Of a stretch of 64,000 nucleotides of DNA, positions 23,341 through 36,740 are shown one piece after another. Under the pieces are notes generated by a model. That model did not search any database. It was given only the letters and a program-made list of their open reading frames with translations, and was not told the origin of the DNA. How positions within the stretch are numbered: position 1 is the first letter of the stretch; each line of letters opens with the position of its first letter. Position numbers and translations under genes: made by a program. Source of the stretch: Karalla daura (Eukaryota; Chordata; Actinopteri; Chaetodontiformes; Leiognathidae); contig CM055198.1 in the NCBI GenBank assembly GCA_029224185.1, forward strand, positions 6,328,210 through 6,392,209. The letters are read 5' to 3'.

Positions 23341-25846
23341 GCGAGCTCGACCTGCTCAGAGAGGAGGCGGGGTAAAAGTGAGACACACACGGACACAGTT
23401 ACTGACATGCATCGCTCGTCTGTGACGTCGTAATCTCTTCATTTCAGTTGTGATCAAGATAACAAGAGATCTGATTTGATGTCCGATTTCCGTCTTGCAG
23501 TCGGAACAAAGAGGAACACAAGGGTGAAAGTGAAGCAGACGCCCCACGCCCCATCCACAAACCTATGAAACGAGGCTCCATTCAGTCTCGACTCAGAAAG
23601 CCCGGCATGCATTATACATCATGTAGAGTTGGCTGCCAGTGAGTGGGCGAGAGTATTACGGCGGCACCAGTCGTGTCCACTTGGTGGTCCTGAAGAAACA
23701 CGGCCACTGATTTCAGTCCTGCTTTGCTCTCATAAATGCACGCATGGGGTCAAAATTAGAATCATAACAACGATTTAGAGCCTGTGGTCTTAAAAGCAGG
23801 GAGTGAGTCAGCACTTCGGATCAGTGAGTAAGTTGATGTTTTTATTAAGAAAATAAGGTCAGCGCTGAATACATGACCTCAGGGAGTTTGTTAATGATGT
23901 TATCACATAAAGTGCATTTGTGCTCATGGCCTTGCAGCATGAAACATGCTTTTAGAATTTCCACCCATAGGTGATGCCACTTCCCTTCAATGACTCTACA
24001 CCCAGTGTGACATAATTAGAATTTTTTGGGAATCCTGAGATGAACCAATGTCTGTTTGTTGAAATGTTGAAAGCGAACATGTTGGATTACCTTTAAAAGG
24101 ATGGCGGGTTTGATTGCTACCACTGCCAACAGCCTCTTGAACAAATCCAACTGGGCTCTCCTGTGCATCACTTGACTCTTGACTTTGCATCAAGTTATTT
24201 TCATCAGTCCATAATGGATGGTGTCAAAGTGTGCATCCCTGTATGTACAGCTGTAGTATTTGATTATATGTGGCAGGTAATGCCACTTAGATGTCTAGCA
24301 GCGTATATGGTCACACCTGGAGTTATTTTCAAGACAGAATCAGTAAGGCAATGTCACACACAGAGTTCTACCCTGCACTCCCAAGGGAGGTGTTAAAAAT
24401 ACGCCACCCATGACAGCAGCCTTACATCAGCTGAGGATATCTTTGTTATGTCTCTGATACGGAGTCTGGCTGCTCTTTCATATGATTTATTCACTTTTAT
24501 CTTTTCCGAGAAAGCTGCAGAATAGCTCGCACAGAACATGCTGCAGAAATAAAAAGGGAGCCCTTTGCAGGGAAAACAAAAACGAGCCTAATCCAAGTAA
24601 ATAATTTCAAAGATTGTCTTTCTTTTATGCTTTCCTATTAAAGGTTAAAATGCTTCAATGCTGCAAAGTGTGAACTCTGGTGCTGTACCATAATTTACTG
24701 TTTGGCACACATTGCTGGGTACACAAGTGTTCATGTTTAAAAGCAAAAAAAACAACAAAACATATAAGATAAACATTAGAAGGCGGCTGGATTGTTTTTG
24801 TGCTGATTTAGAGAAGCAAGAAATGGAGAGAAGAACTGAAAACTCTGTCCTTTCTAAATATGCACCGTCCTATGACTCATGATTGGAGCCACTTTCAAAA
24901 TGTTGGATATTGTGTTTCATTCATTTATCGATGTATTTACAAAATGCAGAAGTGCATGTCACTTAGAATCAAAATCACTGTCTTCGAATGCTTCTGTCAT
25001 ATTTTCTGTGTAACTTAAAACTGAATGGAACTAAGTTAGCAAAACAAAATGTGGTTTAAGGTACTTGCATTCTCCAATAATATGTGTAAGCTGCTGAATA
25101 GATTTGATGATTTAGAACTAACATGTTGCATTGCTGAGGTTAATACATTATGTGCAATCACAATGAAAACAAATGACCTGCTCTTACTTTGACTAGTACC
25201 CTCACATTCATATCAACATTTACTGCACAATAGCCAGTGATTGTAATCTTGCTTTGGCACTTGGTTGTCCATAAACACTGTTGCCATGTAGTGAAAGGGA
25301 AATGACTAAATCCACAGAAGAAACTTAACATGATCACAAGAAGGTAAAACTCTGAATTTTCATCTGCAAGTCTGCCACTTTCTGCATTCACCTTATTCAT
25401 ATATTACTCTTTTAGTTTAGATAACATCCCATGTTCTTACTTTCTCATGCATTTTCCATCCAGTCAAAACTAGAGTGCCAGAACAGCAATGAAGCAACAT
25501 CAAAGCCCTCACTTTTTCACAATTTTGTATTTGACTCATGTTTGCAGTTGTTTTCATGAGTTGGCACATGTCAACACAGATTCAATTTGTTAAAAGAAAT
25601 TTTTTTAAGTTTTCAAACTTTTGCAAAAGTTCTTCAAAAACAGTTGTCAAGGAAACCAGAGAGTGCAAAAAGTAAGCTTCAATTATGGGTATAAAGAAAC
25701 ACATGGATGCAAACAGTGTCACATAAAGCACACGGTAACATCAAAGATAACAAATATCAAAGAGGCACACTCATATTTTTCTGCCGGCACGTTTCATCAA
25801 ACTGAAAGAACATGGCGGAGCTCTGTGATAGTACCAGCACCTCTGC
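23341..25846. other. No supported gene
   Basis: Unique AT-rich sequence. A minus-strand frame at 23996-24193 (including SQESSDAQESPVGF) is short and lacks splice support. Confidence 0.55.
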
Positions 25847-25850
25847 ATAT

Positions 25851-25912
<62 letters not shown>

Positions 25913-25919
25913 ATATATG
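25847..25919. repeat. (AT)n microsatellite
   Basis: AT dinucleotide tract with GT breaks. Largely self-complementary. Confidence 0.95.
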
Positions 25920-26554
25920 AGAGTTGAAATCATGCATATCCTAAGACATCTCAAATGTTATGACAGATGACTTTTTCTATTGTCTGCATAAAAAATATAG
26001 AAAGTTTTACCTTGGAGTTCTACTTGGAGTAGCATGACAAAAGACTGCATATCTTGGCAAAGGACAGTGTCTCAAAGGTTGGTCAGAAAGGTCTGGGTTG
26101 CATGAAATATGTTGCAGGACTGGAAATTTTAGGAAATCCTCGCATAGCTCAGCTCATTCAAGACAGTGAGAACTCAGTGTCCCTCAGTGTGGCTGGGATG
26201 ATACTCAGCAGGCCAAATTAAACAAGTCATGTGAAGTATCATGGGTATGAATGCTTCCCATTGTCCAGTCCTCCACAATGGCCCTTTGGGCACAGCACTG
26301 GCCTGGCTCAGAGATCAAGCACAGCCATCACTTCTGCAGAGATGTGTCACTCTGCCAGGCACATACCTGCACACACGCACTTGTTGGCTCAAAGAAACAG
26401 ACAAGGACTTCAATTATTTAGATGGGCCGAAGCAGCAGCTTGCAAAACCTCGCTCCCCCACTCACTGGTATGCAAATACAGACAGCTGGACACACATACA
26501 CACATTCACACTCCAACGCACACAGTCATTCATCTCTACCCCTCATCCTTCAAA

Positions 26555-26842
26555 ATGACAGAAAACGAGTTGGTTGTTTTAGAGTCGAGCTGCCACGAAA
26601 TGGTTCCTGAGCTGTGCAGCCACTGTACCAGCGCTGCCTGCGTCTTCATGGAGACCATATGGAGGTTGGAGCCGGGGGCTGCTCGGGCCTGGCCAGCAGG
26701 GAGCCCTCACAGCTGTCCGCTGGCACAGTCCTGCCACCACCCCCCTGCTGGTAGGCCACCATCATTAAAAGGCCTACTGGATGAGAGGGGGTGGGATGTT
26801 TCCAACCCCCGGGGCGAGCGATCTATAATGTCCACGGCCTGA
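26555..26842 (+). other. 95-codon ATG-started frame in GC-rich DNA
   Basis: The ATG at 26555 has an A at position -3. The frame runs 95 codons (starting MTENELVVLESSCHEMVPEL) through a stretch more GC- and CpG-rich than its surroundings and stops at 26842. Cys, Pro, Ser and Trp are frequent in the middle. A longer frame without ATG continues upstream through a degenerate CA repeat. No domain, signal peptide or membrane segment is evident. It could be a small gene, an exon fragment, or an open frame forced by base composition. Confidence 0.15.
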
Positions 26843-29800
26843 CAGAAAGATCACAGCCCAGCGGACATGCAGAGCAGAGACACATGCCAGGGCAGACGCG
26901 CTTCTGCAGACTGACATGTGCTGTCACACAAAAGGCCTGCCTTGACTGTATGTTCCACACATAGACAACTGTTGCTAACCAGTCAGGGTCTATAGTTGTC
27001 TGTTTCAGAGTGTTTATCAGATGGGAGATGCGAGAGGGAAACACATTTTTGAACAAGTCATACTTAATATTGGTGGTAGAATTGTGTTGCCATCCTAACT
27101 GCAAACTTCTGTCCAAACGTATTATAGTGTTAAGATATGGGTAGAGCCAGGCATGGTAGAGTTGCCACTCCATTTACAACCACATTAGTTCCAGCGCTTT
27201 GGTTCTGACTGGAACAAAAACAGCAATTAACGGAGATCCTTTTCTGACAGAACCCTAATTCAAGTCAGCCGTGAGACAATTTAATGATTCTTTGTATACA
27301 TGCAATACTTTGCGTCCCTAAAAACAAGAGCCTTGGTCCAACTGGCAGTGAAATGGCTGCTGTGGTATGTTTTCTGGCAATAACATTATCCGCATGTCTT
27401 TTGACATTCTAAATACAAGCTGCACTTTCTGAGAGAGTGATTTCACCTTTGTTGTGTCATGAGTAAACCCATGAGTAAATGTGACCCATACAGTGCCGAC
27501 TAGGTCAGCACTGAAGAAGAAGTGGTTCAGTAGTAACATATTGCAAATAATGCACATGAGTGATAAAGATGTGCTTTTATGGGGGGAATCATTTTGATTG
27601 TCCTTATTTATAACTGAGCTTCTATTCTTTGTCAATATTTTAGTGCCAACAATCATCTTTTCACTTTTTTGCTGTACTCATTCTGTCCATAATTGCACTT
27701 TTTAACATCATAGGACACTTGTCCAAATACCCTGAACAAACAATTAACTTGTAATGTGCTTCCTGATATGGACATGTTTTTTAAAATCTTGTTTTATTGC
27801 TTTCAGCACAAAGTATAATGTGTTAATTCTCATTCTCATGTGGATCTGGGAATTGTGCTTGAGGACATATTAAGTACTGTGCCCACCACTGTTGTTGCAA
27901 AGGGAAATTAAATTTGTTTGCAACCTCATCTTTTTGCAAAGCTTCTCATGTGATAAAGATGTTTTTTTGTTCCTCCCTCTGCCGCCACTGAAGCATCAAA
28001 CCCCTCAGTCAGCAGCTGGATCTGACAAAACCATTTTGGACACACTAAGTAGTTTCCCACTATATTCTAACAGAGGACATTATGGATTATTTCATGTCTC
28101 ACGGCAAGCTGTCAGCGTGGCGGGTTCCAGCAGAGTGAGGATGGAAAAGTCTTGGCACCTCTAGACCATAAAAATTTTGATTTGATTTTATTCTGGTTAA
28201 GGGCGCCTCTAAAAGAGCTTTTGTTGGAACTTGCTTTTTGGCGTGCTGTACAGCACAAGGATTCAGTACAATACAAGCAGAGATAAGCTTAATAAATGCA
28301 GTCTGTGCTGAGCAAGCCTTTAGTGTTCACTTTATGAAGCCGTGGATGCATTTTATTGGACAATCAGACATTCAAAAGCTGCCTGACAATCCCTTTAGAT
28401 ATTGTTGTGGATTTGAAAAGCATAGAGAGGCCTACAGGTTTATTGAAAGCTGGGCTGACAGGTTCCTGATGCCTAGGCATTGTAGAAATATCCCATAACA
28501 TTAGTTGAAATGGCAACAAAGAGGCTAATGAGGCTGTCTCTCTAGGGGAGAGACCACGTAAACAATCTTTTGGTTTTCGGAGGCAGGTTTCCTCACTTGA
28601 AGTTGATCATCTGGGGACAGGGGTGTATAAATAAAACTCCCCAGGCAATTTTGTGGCATGAGCTACAAATAAAACTGAATACCATTACAAAGGTACGAGA
28701 AGATTTGTCTAGGTTGCAGTAGGTTTAAACCTGATCTCAAATTAATCATTACTTAACAGTAAAGCAATAATGGGTTAATGCCAGACAGTCGTATCACTTA
28801 AATTGACATTAACAATTAACACATCTTTTGGCTGCTGGTAAATGCACTCTATTCATTAGTACAAATGCAGCATTATGTATATACACAAGCATGTTCAAAG
28901 ATATATTTAGCAAACCTTTCTTTGCCTCCAGGATCTCAAAGATTTGCTGTAATTTATCACATAATATGTTCTGAAATTGAAGATCTTTGTTTTTGTAGCT
29001 ATCAGGAGGACAAAACTAATACAAGAGGTTGATGAGGTTTATGACTTAAAAACAAGCTTATGGGCGCTTATTTGAATGAAAGACATCCATGATTATGCTT
29101 ATAATTATTATAATTATATGTAATCCACAACCAGCACAGCCAAGCAGAGGTGCTGTGGCTGCAGTCACAGTAAGGTGCTGTGTACTGGTGGATATCAGCC
29201 CTTTGAAAGCAGTAATGAGCCATAAATGCAGAATCATCTTCTTTGAATAGGCCAGAGTGTTGCACAAGCAGTGCTGCACTGTACTATAAGTGGATTGGAC
29301 CAACACACTTGCTGCTTGTAAAGATCTGAGGGATGCAGAACACAAGATTTAATGCAAGGTAATGCAGTATTTCCAAAGTCTTTAGTCATGAAATGCCTCT
29401 GTAAAGTCCATAAAGCCACAACATAGACATGTAAATCTGTGGCTGTGTTTTGTGAATTAACCACCAGGTTGTCCAGCAGCTGCTGACTTACAGTATGTCA
29501 TTCACCTTGGTGAATACACAAAACTGCATAGCTACTTGGCAATAAATGCTATTATTATTCTGATTATCGATGTCAGCATCGATAGCCATGGGAGACCCTA
29601 CCAGAGTCTAACAGGGGACTCAAACCCCTCCACCACGATAAGATGGAGGTTGAGGGAGGTGCAAAGCCAAGGTAAAAAAGGTTTTTCATTCCAATGTCCC
29701 CCGTAATTCAAGCCTGTATGTATAGACCATGATTGTAGTTGTTAGTTAGTGCATACCTCCCTACCTCCCACTGTCTCACAGCCGCACCGTGTGTATGTGT

Positions 29801-31739
29801 GACACCGGTGAACTGGGCTGAGCTGGTCCTAACTGGCAATCTAATGGTCAGACCCTCCAGACTGAGCAAAACTGCACAAGTATGGCATGAGTGAAAATAG
29901 CACCTTTCCTCTGTCTGTGACACCTGTGGCAGCTTGAGCCCAGCCAGCTAAATCTCTGAGAGCACACCTCAGGTGTACTGGGAATTGGAATTATGTTCAC
30001 TTTTACAGGCAGAGGTGGGCTGCAGTGTTAACGAAGCCCATGTCAAGTAAATTGGAGAGAGGGTACATGTCAAACTTTTCTTTTCTTTTTTTTTTTTATT
30101 ATTATTCTACTGCTGGCAAGAGTGTGGAGGGGGATGTGATTCAGGATGGCAGGTATGGAGCCATTTAATGACCGGAGGTTCAAATTGTTCCTGTTGCCAT
30201 ACTCAGGCCATCCAGACTCAGAGACGGTGTGAATAATTTGAAGCCATGAGATTGGGACATGCAACTGACCAGGCACGTCAGCACTGTCATCACATCATGG
30301 AAATACAGCTAGATTGATTTGGCACTGGAGCAGCTTCTTCAAACTTTAGGCATGGCAGCCGGGTCTATTATTTGGAAGGTTAAACATGCATTTCATTACA
30401 AAAAGGCCCCCTACAAAATACTACATGTTTTCAGAATTATTTAGCTTTTAAATCAAATGAGTAAAGGGCAACTGTTAAGTGCCTGCATTTAATAACTGGA
30501 TGGATTGTTATTGCATTAACGACAAAGCACAATGGAGTAGGGAATGTGCTGTTGTTGACAGCATTTTCCTGCCCACTCACACAATCATTAGCTTTCATGA
30601 GGATGGAAACACTCAGCTGTCTTCCATTGGGTCTCGGTCCTCTGATGATTTAGTGTATTTATTTTTATTTTATTTTTTATTTTTTTGCTGCTGCCTTGTT
30701 GGGTCACAAATAGGTTGTTGTGACCATGCCAGAAATATTTCAAATAATCTCCATTTTCGTACAAAAGTCAAATGCCATGGTAAGATTATCCAGGTAGAAT
30801 GGAGGAGCTCTGCTCCAAACAGGATTTTAAGCACAGAGCGTTTAAGCACATAACGTTCACTAAAACAGTCAGTGAATGTGGCTGTGAATATTACAGGGAA
30901 CAGGGTGAAAAATTACCCACGCAAGTACTCTGGACAGGATTAAAATCATTCACCAGCACAGGTAATTCTCAAGTCACCAACCTCTCCTCGAGACATAAAT
31001 CCGGTCAAATAAGGTCTTAGTGAGACTTCCGGGGACAATGCTTGGTGAGTGTTGACAGCAAATTAGTGCTAGTTAGCCAGCCTTAGACTGAAGAACACTG
31101 GCTGCTTTAATGGAGAAGGATAAGTTTCCTGAAAGGTGCCTGCAAAGTGAGCAGAGAGAAATGGTGGCCCGAAGAGCTGAATGTGAAACCACAGCAAGAC
31201 TAGTGTCAAGTGTCACCATTACAAGTGTAGATTTGTGTTAAGGTGCACACAATTAATGTAAAAAATGTAACAATGATCGATACAATGGTAGAGTGTAAGA
31301 GTGCTCTAATTGTGAAATTGTAAAATAATCAGAAAAATGAAATACATTGAACATTGAAATGTCACATTACGTTGTCTTCTGTGTAATAACAGCAAGACAG
31401 AACGTGTACACCAGAGGGAAAGAGCAGATATGAGATTCACTTGAACAGCAAAGGAAACACAGTACAGAGACAGAGTTTGCATTAGTTACATCCATTTAAC
31501 TTCAACCAGCAATACTGCCTGCCATTTGTTGCTTTTCTGTTCCACTGTGAAAACTTAATGAAAACCATCCATCTCCTAAGAAGCATTTGCCTGATCGGTG
31601 TTGCAGACAATAGATCCCTGTGGCAGCTAATTTCAGACGTTCCTGGCGTCAAAAAAAGACAAAAAAAAAGACAAAAAGAGATAATGCTCAACGTGCGGGC
31701 ATAAAAAGGACCTGACAATAATTTATCAAAGAGAGAGAT
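26843..31739. other. No supported gene
   Basis: Unique AT-rich sequence with one repeat fragment at 29590 and an 8-bp short-loop hairpin at 29565-29584 (TATCGATG and its complement). A T-rich run lies at 30076-30106. Confidence 0.55.
29590..29690 (-). repeat. Teleost interspersed repeat fragment (minus orientation)
   Basis: Read on the minus strand it contains ATCGTGGTGGAGGGGTTTGA and then CTGGTAGGGTCTCCCATGG. Both are hallmarks of a repeated teleost sequence that usually reads GTGGTGGAGGGGTTTG and CTGGTAGGGTCTCCCATGG. The intervening sequence is shortened. Confidence 0.5.
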
Positions 31740-32640
31740 TATTCGACAGAGGAGAAGATGGTTGAGTACAAGCCCATGGGAGTGTTATAAAGCCGATGTC
31801 GCCAAGGCAATCAAGGGGATTCTCCTCACATCCTTTAGGCTCCCTCCATATGGCACCGGAGTGACTTTCACAATGCATACTTTGCACATCTTACTTCATC
31901 TTGCTGGAATGGCTCTCCGGGAGCAAAGCTGTGCTGATGATAATCTTGCCAGATGGCGGAAGCAGTAAAACAGTAGAAGCAGCTTCGTCCCTTCATCTAT
32001 ATCTCACTTTCTCAACAGGGGAACACAGCTTTGGACCAGTGGATACTGGAGAATATGTATGCGGTTACTAAGTACATCTGCGCGAGCTTCATCTTCTTGC
32101 CATGTTGCGTCTGGGCTGCTTTCACATTCAGTGCAAAAAAAAGGGTAAAAAAAAAAAAAAAAACGTGTCTGCTTTGAATCTATTTTGGAAATGTGGAGCC
32201 GTGTGTCATTTAGCGCTATAGCAAGTAAATACATAAGACATCATCCTGGGCCTCTTTTTTCCCAAAGCTTGACCTGACTTGATTCAGACTATTGAGTGAT
32301 GCTAAAAAAAGGAAATAAGATACAGCACGCCACATCAGAGCTTTAATCAATGCTGCCCCACACAACATTTCATCCTTGAATAAGCCTTTCAGACTAAAAT
32401 GTCTGATCCCTCGCTAGAATAACACAGAGGTCAAAGTAGGCCTGCCCGGCAGGCAGCCATGGGCTGAACACGTTATGTCCCAGGGATAAAAACCTTGGAT
32501 GAGCACATTATTCATGAGAGCGTATCTTCACAAATGATCCCTTCACATTTGCATGAATAAAAAAAACATGCTGGCGGCAGAGCGAGATGTTGATCGCTGA
32601 GCCCAGTATCGGGCTGGAGGACACTGGTGATGAAGAAATT
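31740..32640. promoter_or_regulatory. Candidate conserved non-coding region
   Basis: Mostly repeat-free sequence apart from an A17 run at 32147. It contains a perfect POU octamer ATTTGCAT near 32549, an adjacent ATGAATAA, ATTCATGAG and several ATTA cores. No frame of interest. Regulatory function is inferred from motif content only. Confidence 0.25.
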
Positions 32641-32720
32641 AATAAAATAATCATGAACTATGGAGCCAACAATTTGCCAGTGGAAAAGAAAATTCATAAG
32701 ACAACCGCTTGCATTTTGCA

Positions 32721-32758
32721 TTATCATTATTATTATTATTATTATCATTATTATTATC
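32721..32758. repeat. (TTA)n trinucleotide tract
   Basis: TTA units with TCA variants. Confidence 0.9.
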
Positions 32759-32881
32759 TTGTTTTTGTATTTCTTACATTTGCACTTGTGGCACTGGCAA
32801 TGGCATAAATGTTCTAAGGTCAGACACGAACAACACTCAGGCCCAGCATTATTCCTGTACGTGAAAGCCGATAGTCGGTTT

Positions 32882-32912
32882 GTTGCCATGGTAATGGGCA
32901 TGCCATGGCAAC
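32882..32912. promoter_or_regulatory. Paired RFX X-box-like sites
   Basis: GTTGCCATGGTAAT (32882-32895) and TGCCATGGCAAC (32901-32912) each closely resemble the RFX X-box (GTNRCC(N)RGYAAC). They form a 10-bp inverted repeat. The region also contains a POU octamer near 32549. RFX binding is inferred from the motif only. Confidence 0.4.
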
Positions 32913-34239
32913 TCATACTACCAAGTATTGAGAGGAAAAAGAAAAGTTACCTTTTGCCTGCTGTCTGTGACAATGGAGTTTCTGAGGACAGTCTATTCTA
33001 ACCCTGCACACATTCACACATACATGCACAAAAAAAAGATTAAATTCAGCTTGAGTGCATCTGAATTGTGACAAAGCGTCTCTACACTGCCAAAGCAAGG
33101 AGTAGGAATTTTTATAAGGATTCACAAGTCATTGACGCGTTCACTGTGTCAGTCCCCGGAGGAAGAGAAGAAGTTTAAGTCAAACTGTGGAAGTAGACCA
33201 TTAAACCACAAACACAGCCTCTTTTATCATCTCTAGCCTCTCCCCTACTCCTCTCTTTTGCTCTAAACCACCCCCTTTCCTAATAGAAATCAGTCACTAA
33301 GCTTCCCAGGGACAACCTCATTAGAAGAGTGGTGCAGACTTCCATCTGTCTCCTAGTCTAGTTTAATGAGCTTTTACTTGTGTGCTTCACCAATTGCAAG
33401 ACATGCCTGCATTACTCATTCAGAGCAGGATCATCCCCTGGAGGCCAATCGACTTACAGTACACATACTTGTGTGGTGAGAGCATGCCCTCGTCCATACT
33501 GATACATACCCGTGCTCACTGTGGCAGGTTAGTGTTAGCAGACTGGTCAGCAGCTTCCTCTTTAGAGTCGGTCACTTTAAACCAGGTACAGTAGAATAGG
33601 GCTCTCATTATTCCAAGTTTGACAGTCTTGAAAAAAAAAAAAGACCAAGCGGAAAAGCAAGAGCAATATGTGCATTCATTTAAGTTCCCTTTAATTTCCA
33701 CCCACTCCTGTGGAGAATAGCTGCATTTTTAGCGCCAAACTGTTGCATAAAGTTGTCTGTCAGTCAAACAATGGGCTTTCATCATTTAAACCAGTTGCCT
33801 GCTGCTGCTCCACAGGGTTTGTTAAAGTGGAAGAACTTAATCAACATCAGACGTCAAATCAGCTAAGCTAAAAGCTGCTCAAATGCCACATGGAACAGAA
33901 GAATTAAAATTCTAGGGTCACATACTCGGGTGCTTTTTAAAAGTCTGCACAGGAAATGAATGCCCTGCAATTCTCTGTGCACCTTTCCAAAAATACACAG
34001 CGACTGGATGTTTCAGCTTAGCTGACTGAACAAAGAAATCTCTTTTGCAATCTTCACCTATGATTCTCCTCTACCGCTCCCCAATCCCCAAACATCCTAC
34101 CGTTTACAGTACCTGCCAAATCAAAGCCCAAGCCAGTGAGGATCATAGGCGAGTGCTGAGAACGAGCCACAAAGTCAAGTTCATTTAAAAATCAATCAGG
34201 TCGTCACCTCGGCAACTTGCTCGCAACACCGCTGTCCGT

Positions 34240-34266
34240 CCCCCCCCCCCCCCCCCCCCCCCCCCC
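34240..34266. repeat. Homopolymer of 27 C (27 G on the minus strand)
   Basis: An uninterrupted C run. Its minus strand can form a G-quadruplex and its plus strand an i-motif. Such runs are also prone to length error in sequencing. Confidence 0.95.
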
Positions 34267-34654
34267 GCACCCCACGTCGCAGCCCTGCCCTGAATGAACG
34301 GAGCCACTGAGCCGTGTGAGTATTTAAGTGAAATGGGTAGGTGGGGAGACGCATGAAATAGCCGAAAGTATGAAAATTTTTCAGGTGTTTCAGCGAGCAG
34401 AAGAGACGGCGCGGAGACATGAGGCGCGGCTGTTATTTCCATCACCGTCTGTTGCTGGGAACGGCATGAAATACAGTCTATTTCACAGGCCAGTGGGTGG
34501 AGTGGGGCCAAAACGGCACACACCTCCTCTTTACTCACTCTCAAATAAGCACTTCACTCTGCAATGAAGCACAGGGTGATGAACCTGTGCTCGATATCGC
34601 CACAGTGTGGAACGGGTGCATCTGTCAGGGGTGGGCGGTGTTGATGATGGGATT

Positions 34655-34713
34655 TGTATGTGTATGTGTGTGTGTTTGTGTGTGTGTGTGTGAGAGAGAG
34701 AGAGCGAGAGAGA

Positions 34714-34744
<31 letters not shown>

Positions 34745-34768
34745 CAGGAGAAAGAGTAAGAGAGAGAG
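34655..34768. repeat. Compound (TG)n(GA)n microsatellite
   Basis: A TG-rich tract passes into a purine GA tract with scattered breaks. Confidence 0.95.
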
Positions 34769-35055
34769 TTCCAGGGACAAATTTCACACTGTTGATAGTT
34801 AATTAGGGACATAATGGTGTCACATCTTTGGCAAAAATCTGATGCTGCATGGTGTTCAGTGGATAGCCCTTACAGTGCCTCACAGTGCTACTTAGGTTTT
34901 ATTCCCCAGTATCCCCTCACAGTCCAAAAATATACATGTTTACAATTTTGAGTGACTGGGGTGTGTGAGTGTGTGTGTGCGCCCTCTGGGCCTTTCCAGA
35001 GTGTGTCGTTTTTTTTCCTGTTTCTCTTTTTTTTTTGTATGAGCTTGAAACAAGC

Positions 35056-35114
35056 TGCAGACGACCCCTGTTACCCCATTGAGGGACAATGCGGGTAAGT
35101 AAATGGCTGGATGG
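35056..35114 (+). repeat. Teleost dispersed-repeat tail (GCGACCCCTG ... ATGGCTGGATGG)
   Basis: CAGACGACCCCTGTTACCCC, GAGGGACAATGCGGGTAAG and AAATGGCTGGATGG follow the common teleost pattern that ends in a GGAT-type simple repeat. It is probably the 3' end of a short retroelement. Confidence 0.55.
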
Positions 35115-36386
35115 TTGAGGTAAGGTATGAAGTGGCTTATATTGAGTGTCCAGGTAATGAATGCGAGTCAATGCAGCCAGTGACCTAACTGTGTGTGTGT
35201 GTGGGTCGCAGGTTGCTGCTGGGATTGCAGCTGTGTGCATGTGGCCTATCACAGATGGTTGTTCTGCTGACTTTGCAACGCCTTTCCTATGCAAACCCCT
35301 TTTTCACAGGTAAAATGTGCGGCTGAGGCAACCAGCAAAGCGGCACCAGAGGCGCCTTATCGGGATCCCACAGCGCTGTGCCTTATCTCCTCGCTATATG
35401 CGCTGAAGTATTCTGTGTTCTCTGTAAAGTGTCGGAGTGACTGGGCTGTTACACACAGGGGAGCGTGGAAATGCAGCATACAATTAACAGTGGAAATGGC
35501 ACATTATGACAATGAATGAAATTAAACGGAGACCCTTTCAGCAGCAAAATAGGATGTGCAATCTTCAAAATGCCACACTTGCGTCAACTGTGAAGCCTGA
35601 AACAAAATTAGAATTTGGGACCACTTCATTACAACCAAGTGAGAACTCAAAAGGAGAGCGTTCTGGCATTCCTCTTGATGATGAGGCTTTCAGCTTCCTG
35701 ACAGGCAGCTCTCATCATTTATTTTCTCTGTTTAAAACACTGAACTCTGGGAGGCCTTTGAAAGGAAAAAAAAAAAAAACCTCTGAAGAGACTTTATTCA
35801 AAACCAAAATGTTTTATGTATTGTATATGCAGAGTCTGTAGGTTATATTAAAACAGCTGTGCTGTGTTGTGCTCTGATGAGCAAAAGACAACTTTCATAC
35901 TTGGTGGAAAGTGTAAATGCTGCCTAAAAAGAGGCTATAAAAACCTATTTTTTATGAATCATAAGCATCAGATTTTGAAGGTTTTAAAGGAACGCTATGT
36001 GAGTCAAAGGTGATGATCATCAGCATTGAAGTCGTGGTTGAAGCCCTGTTCCAGCGCTGTAGAGGCCTACTGTAAGCCAGTCAGTCAGCAGCATTAGCGA
36101 TGGAAACATTCTACATCGGGCACACGGGGGAGAAGTAAAGTGCGGAGGTGCACTGTAGTCTCGCTCCTTTGGTGAAATATGAAATTTGCTTTGAATAAAA
36201 TCAGGAGCAAAGCAAGCGAATTCATCAGTGCACAAATGGCTTCCTGCACGGTTGCCTGAGAGCACGGCAAACAACGGCAAATACAAAACAATCCCATTTA
36301 AATGGCTGCGGCCCCATGAGGGCACTCAGTTCGCAGACAAGGTTCAAAGTACAAATCACCACATAGATCATGTAAATACACTAAAT

Positions 36387-36387
<1 letters not shown>

Positions 36388-36447
<60 letters not shown>
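36388..36447. repeat. (CA)n microsatellite, 60 bp, pure
   Basis: Thirty uninterrupted CA units. Confidence 0.97.
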
Positions 36448-36448
<1 letters not shown>

Positions 36449-36722
36449 GGTAATCCGCTCCCCTGTAGAATGTAATGGATACTGACCAAGGTTTTCTCTG
36501 CCTACGCTGTTAACTCTCATGATGTATATGGGACATTCCCCCGTATGTGGCCATATCCGTCAATGTAACACCGCTTGCATTGAGACAGGTGCACACATCC
36601 GTCAGGACTGATCGGGAACATGAGCCGCTGAGCCCTCTGCGCCATCAATACAGAGCCAGGCTGAGCGACTGTCTGCAGCTGAGGTGCTTTTGATTCATAC
36701 TCGACCAGAGACCAGCAAGGGT

Positions 36723-36740
36723 AAAAAAAAAAAAAAAAAA
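36723..36740. repeat. A18 homopolymer
   Basis: Eighteen A with no clear retroelement body next to it. Similar shorter A runs occur at 32147-32163 and 37591-37606. Confidence 0.9.

Noticed and set aside
29620..29640. T-arm-like GGGG TTTGAGT CCCC on the minus strand, suggesting a tRNA
   Set aside because: There is no D-arm or acceptor stem at the right distance, and the sequence is explained by the interspersed repeat.
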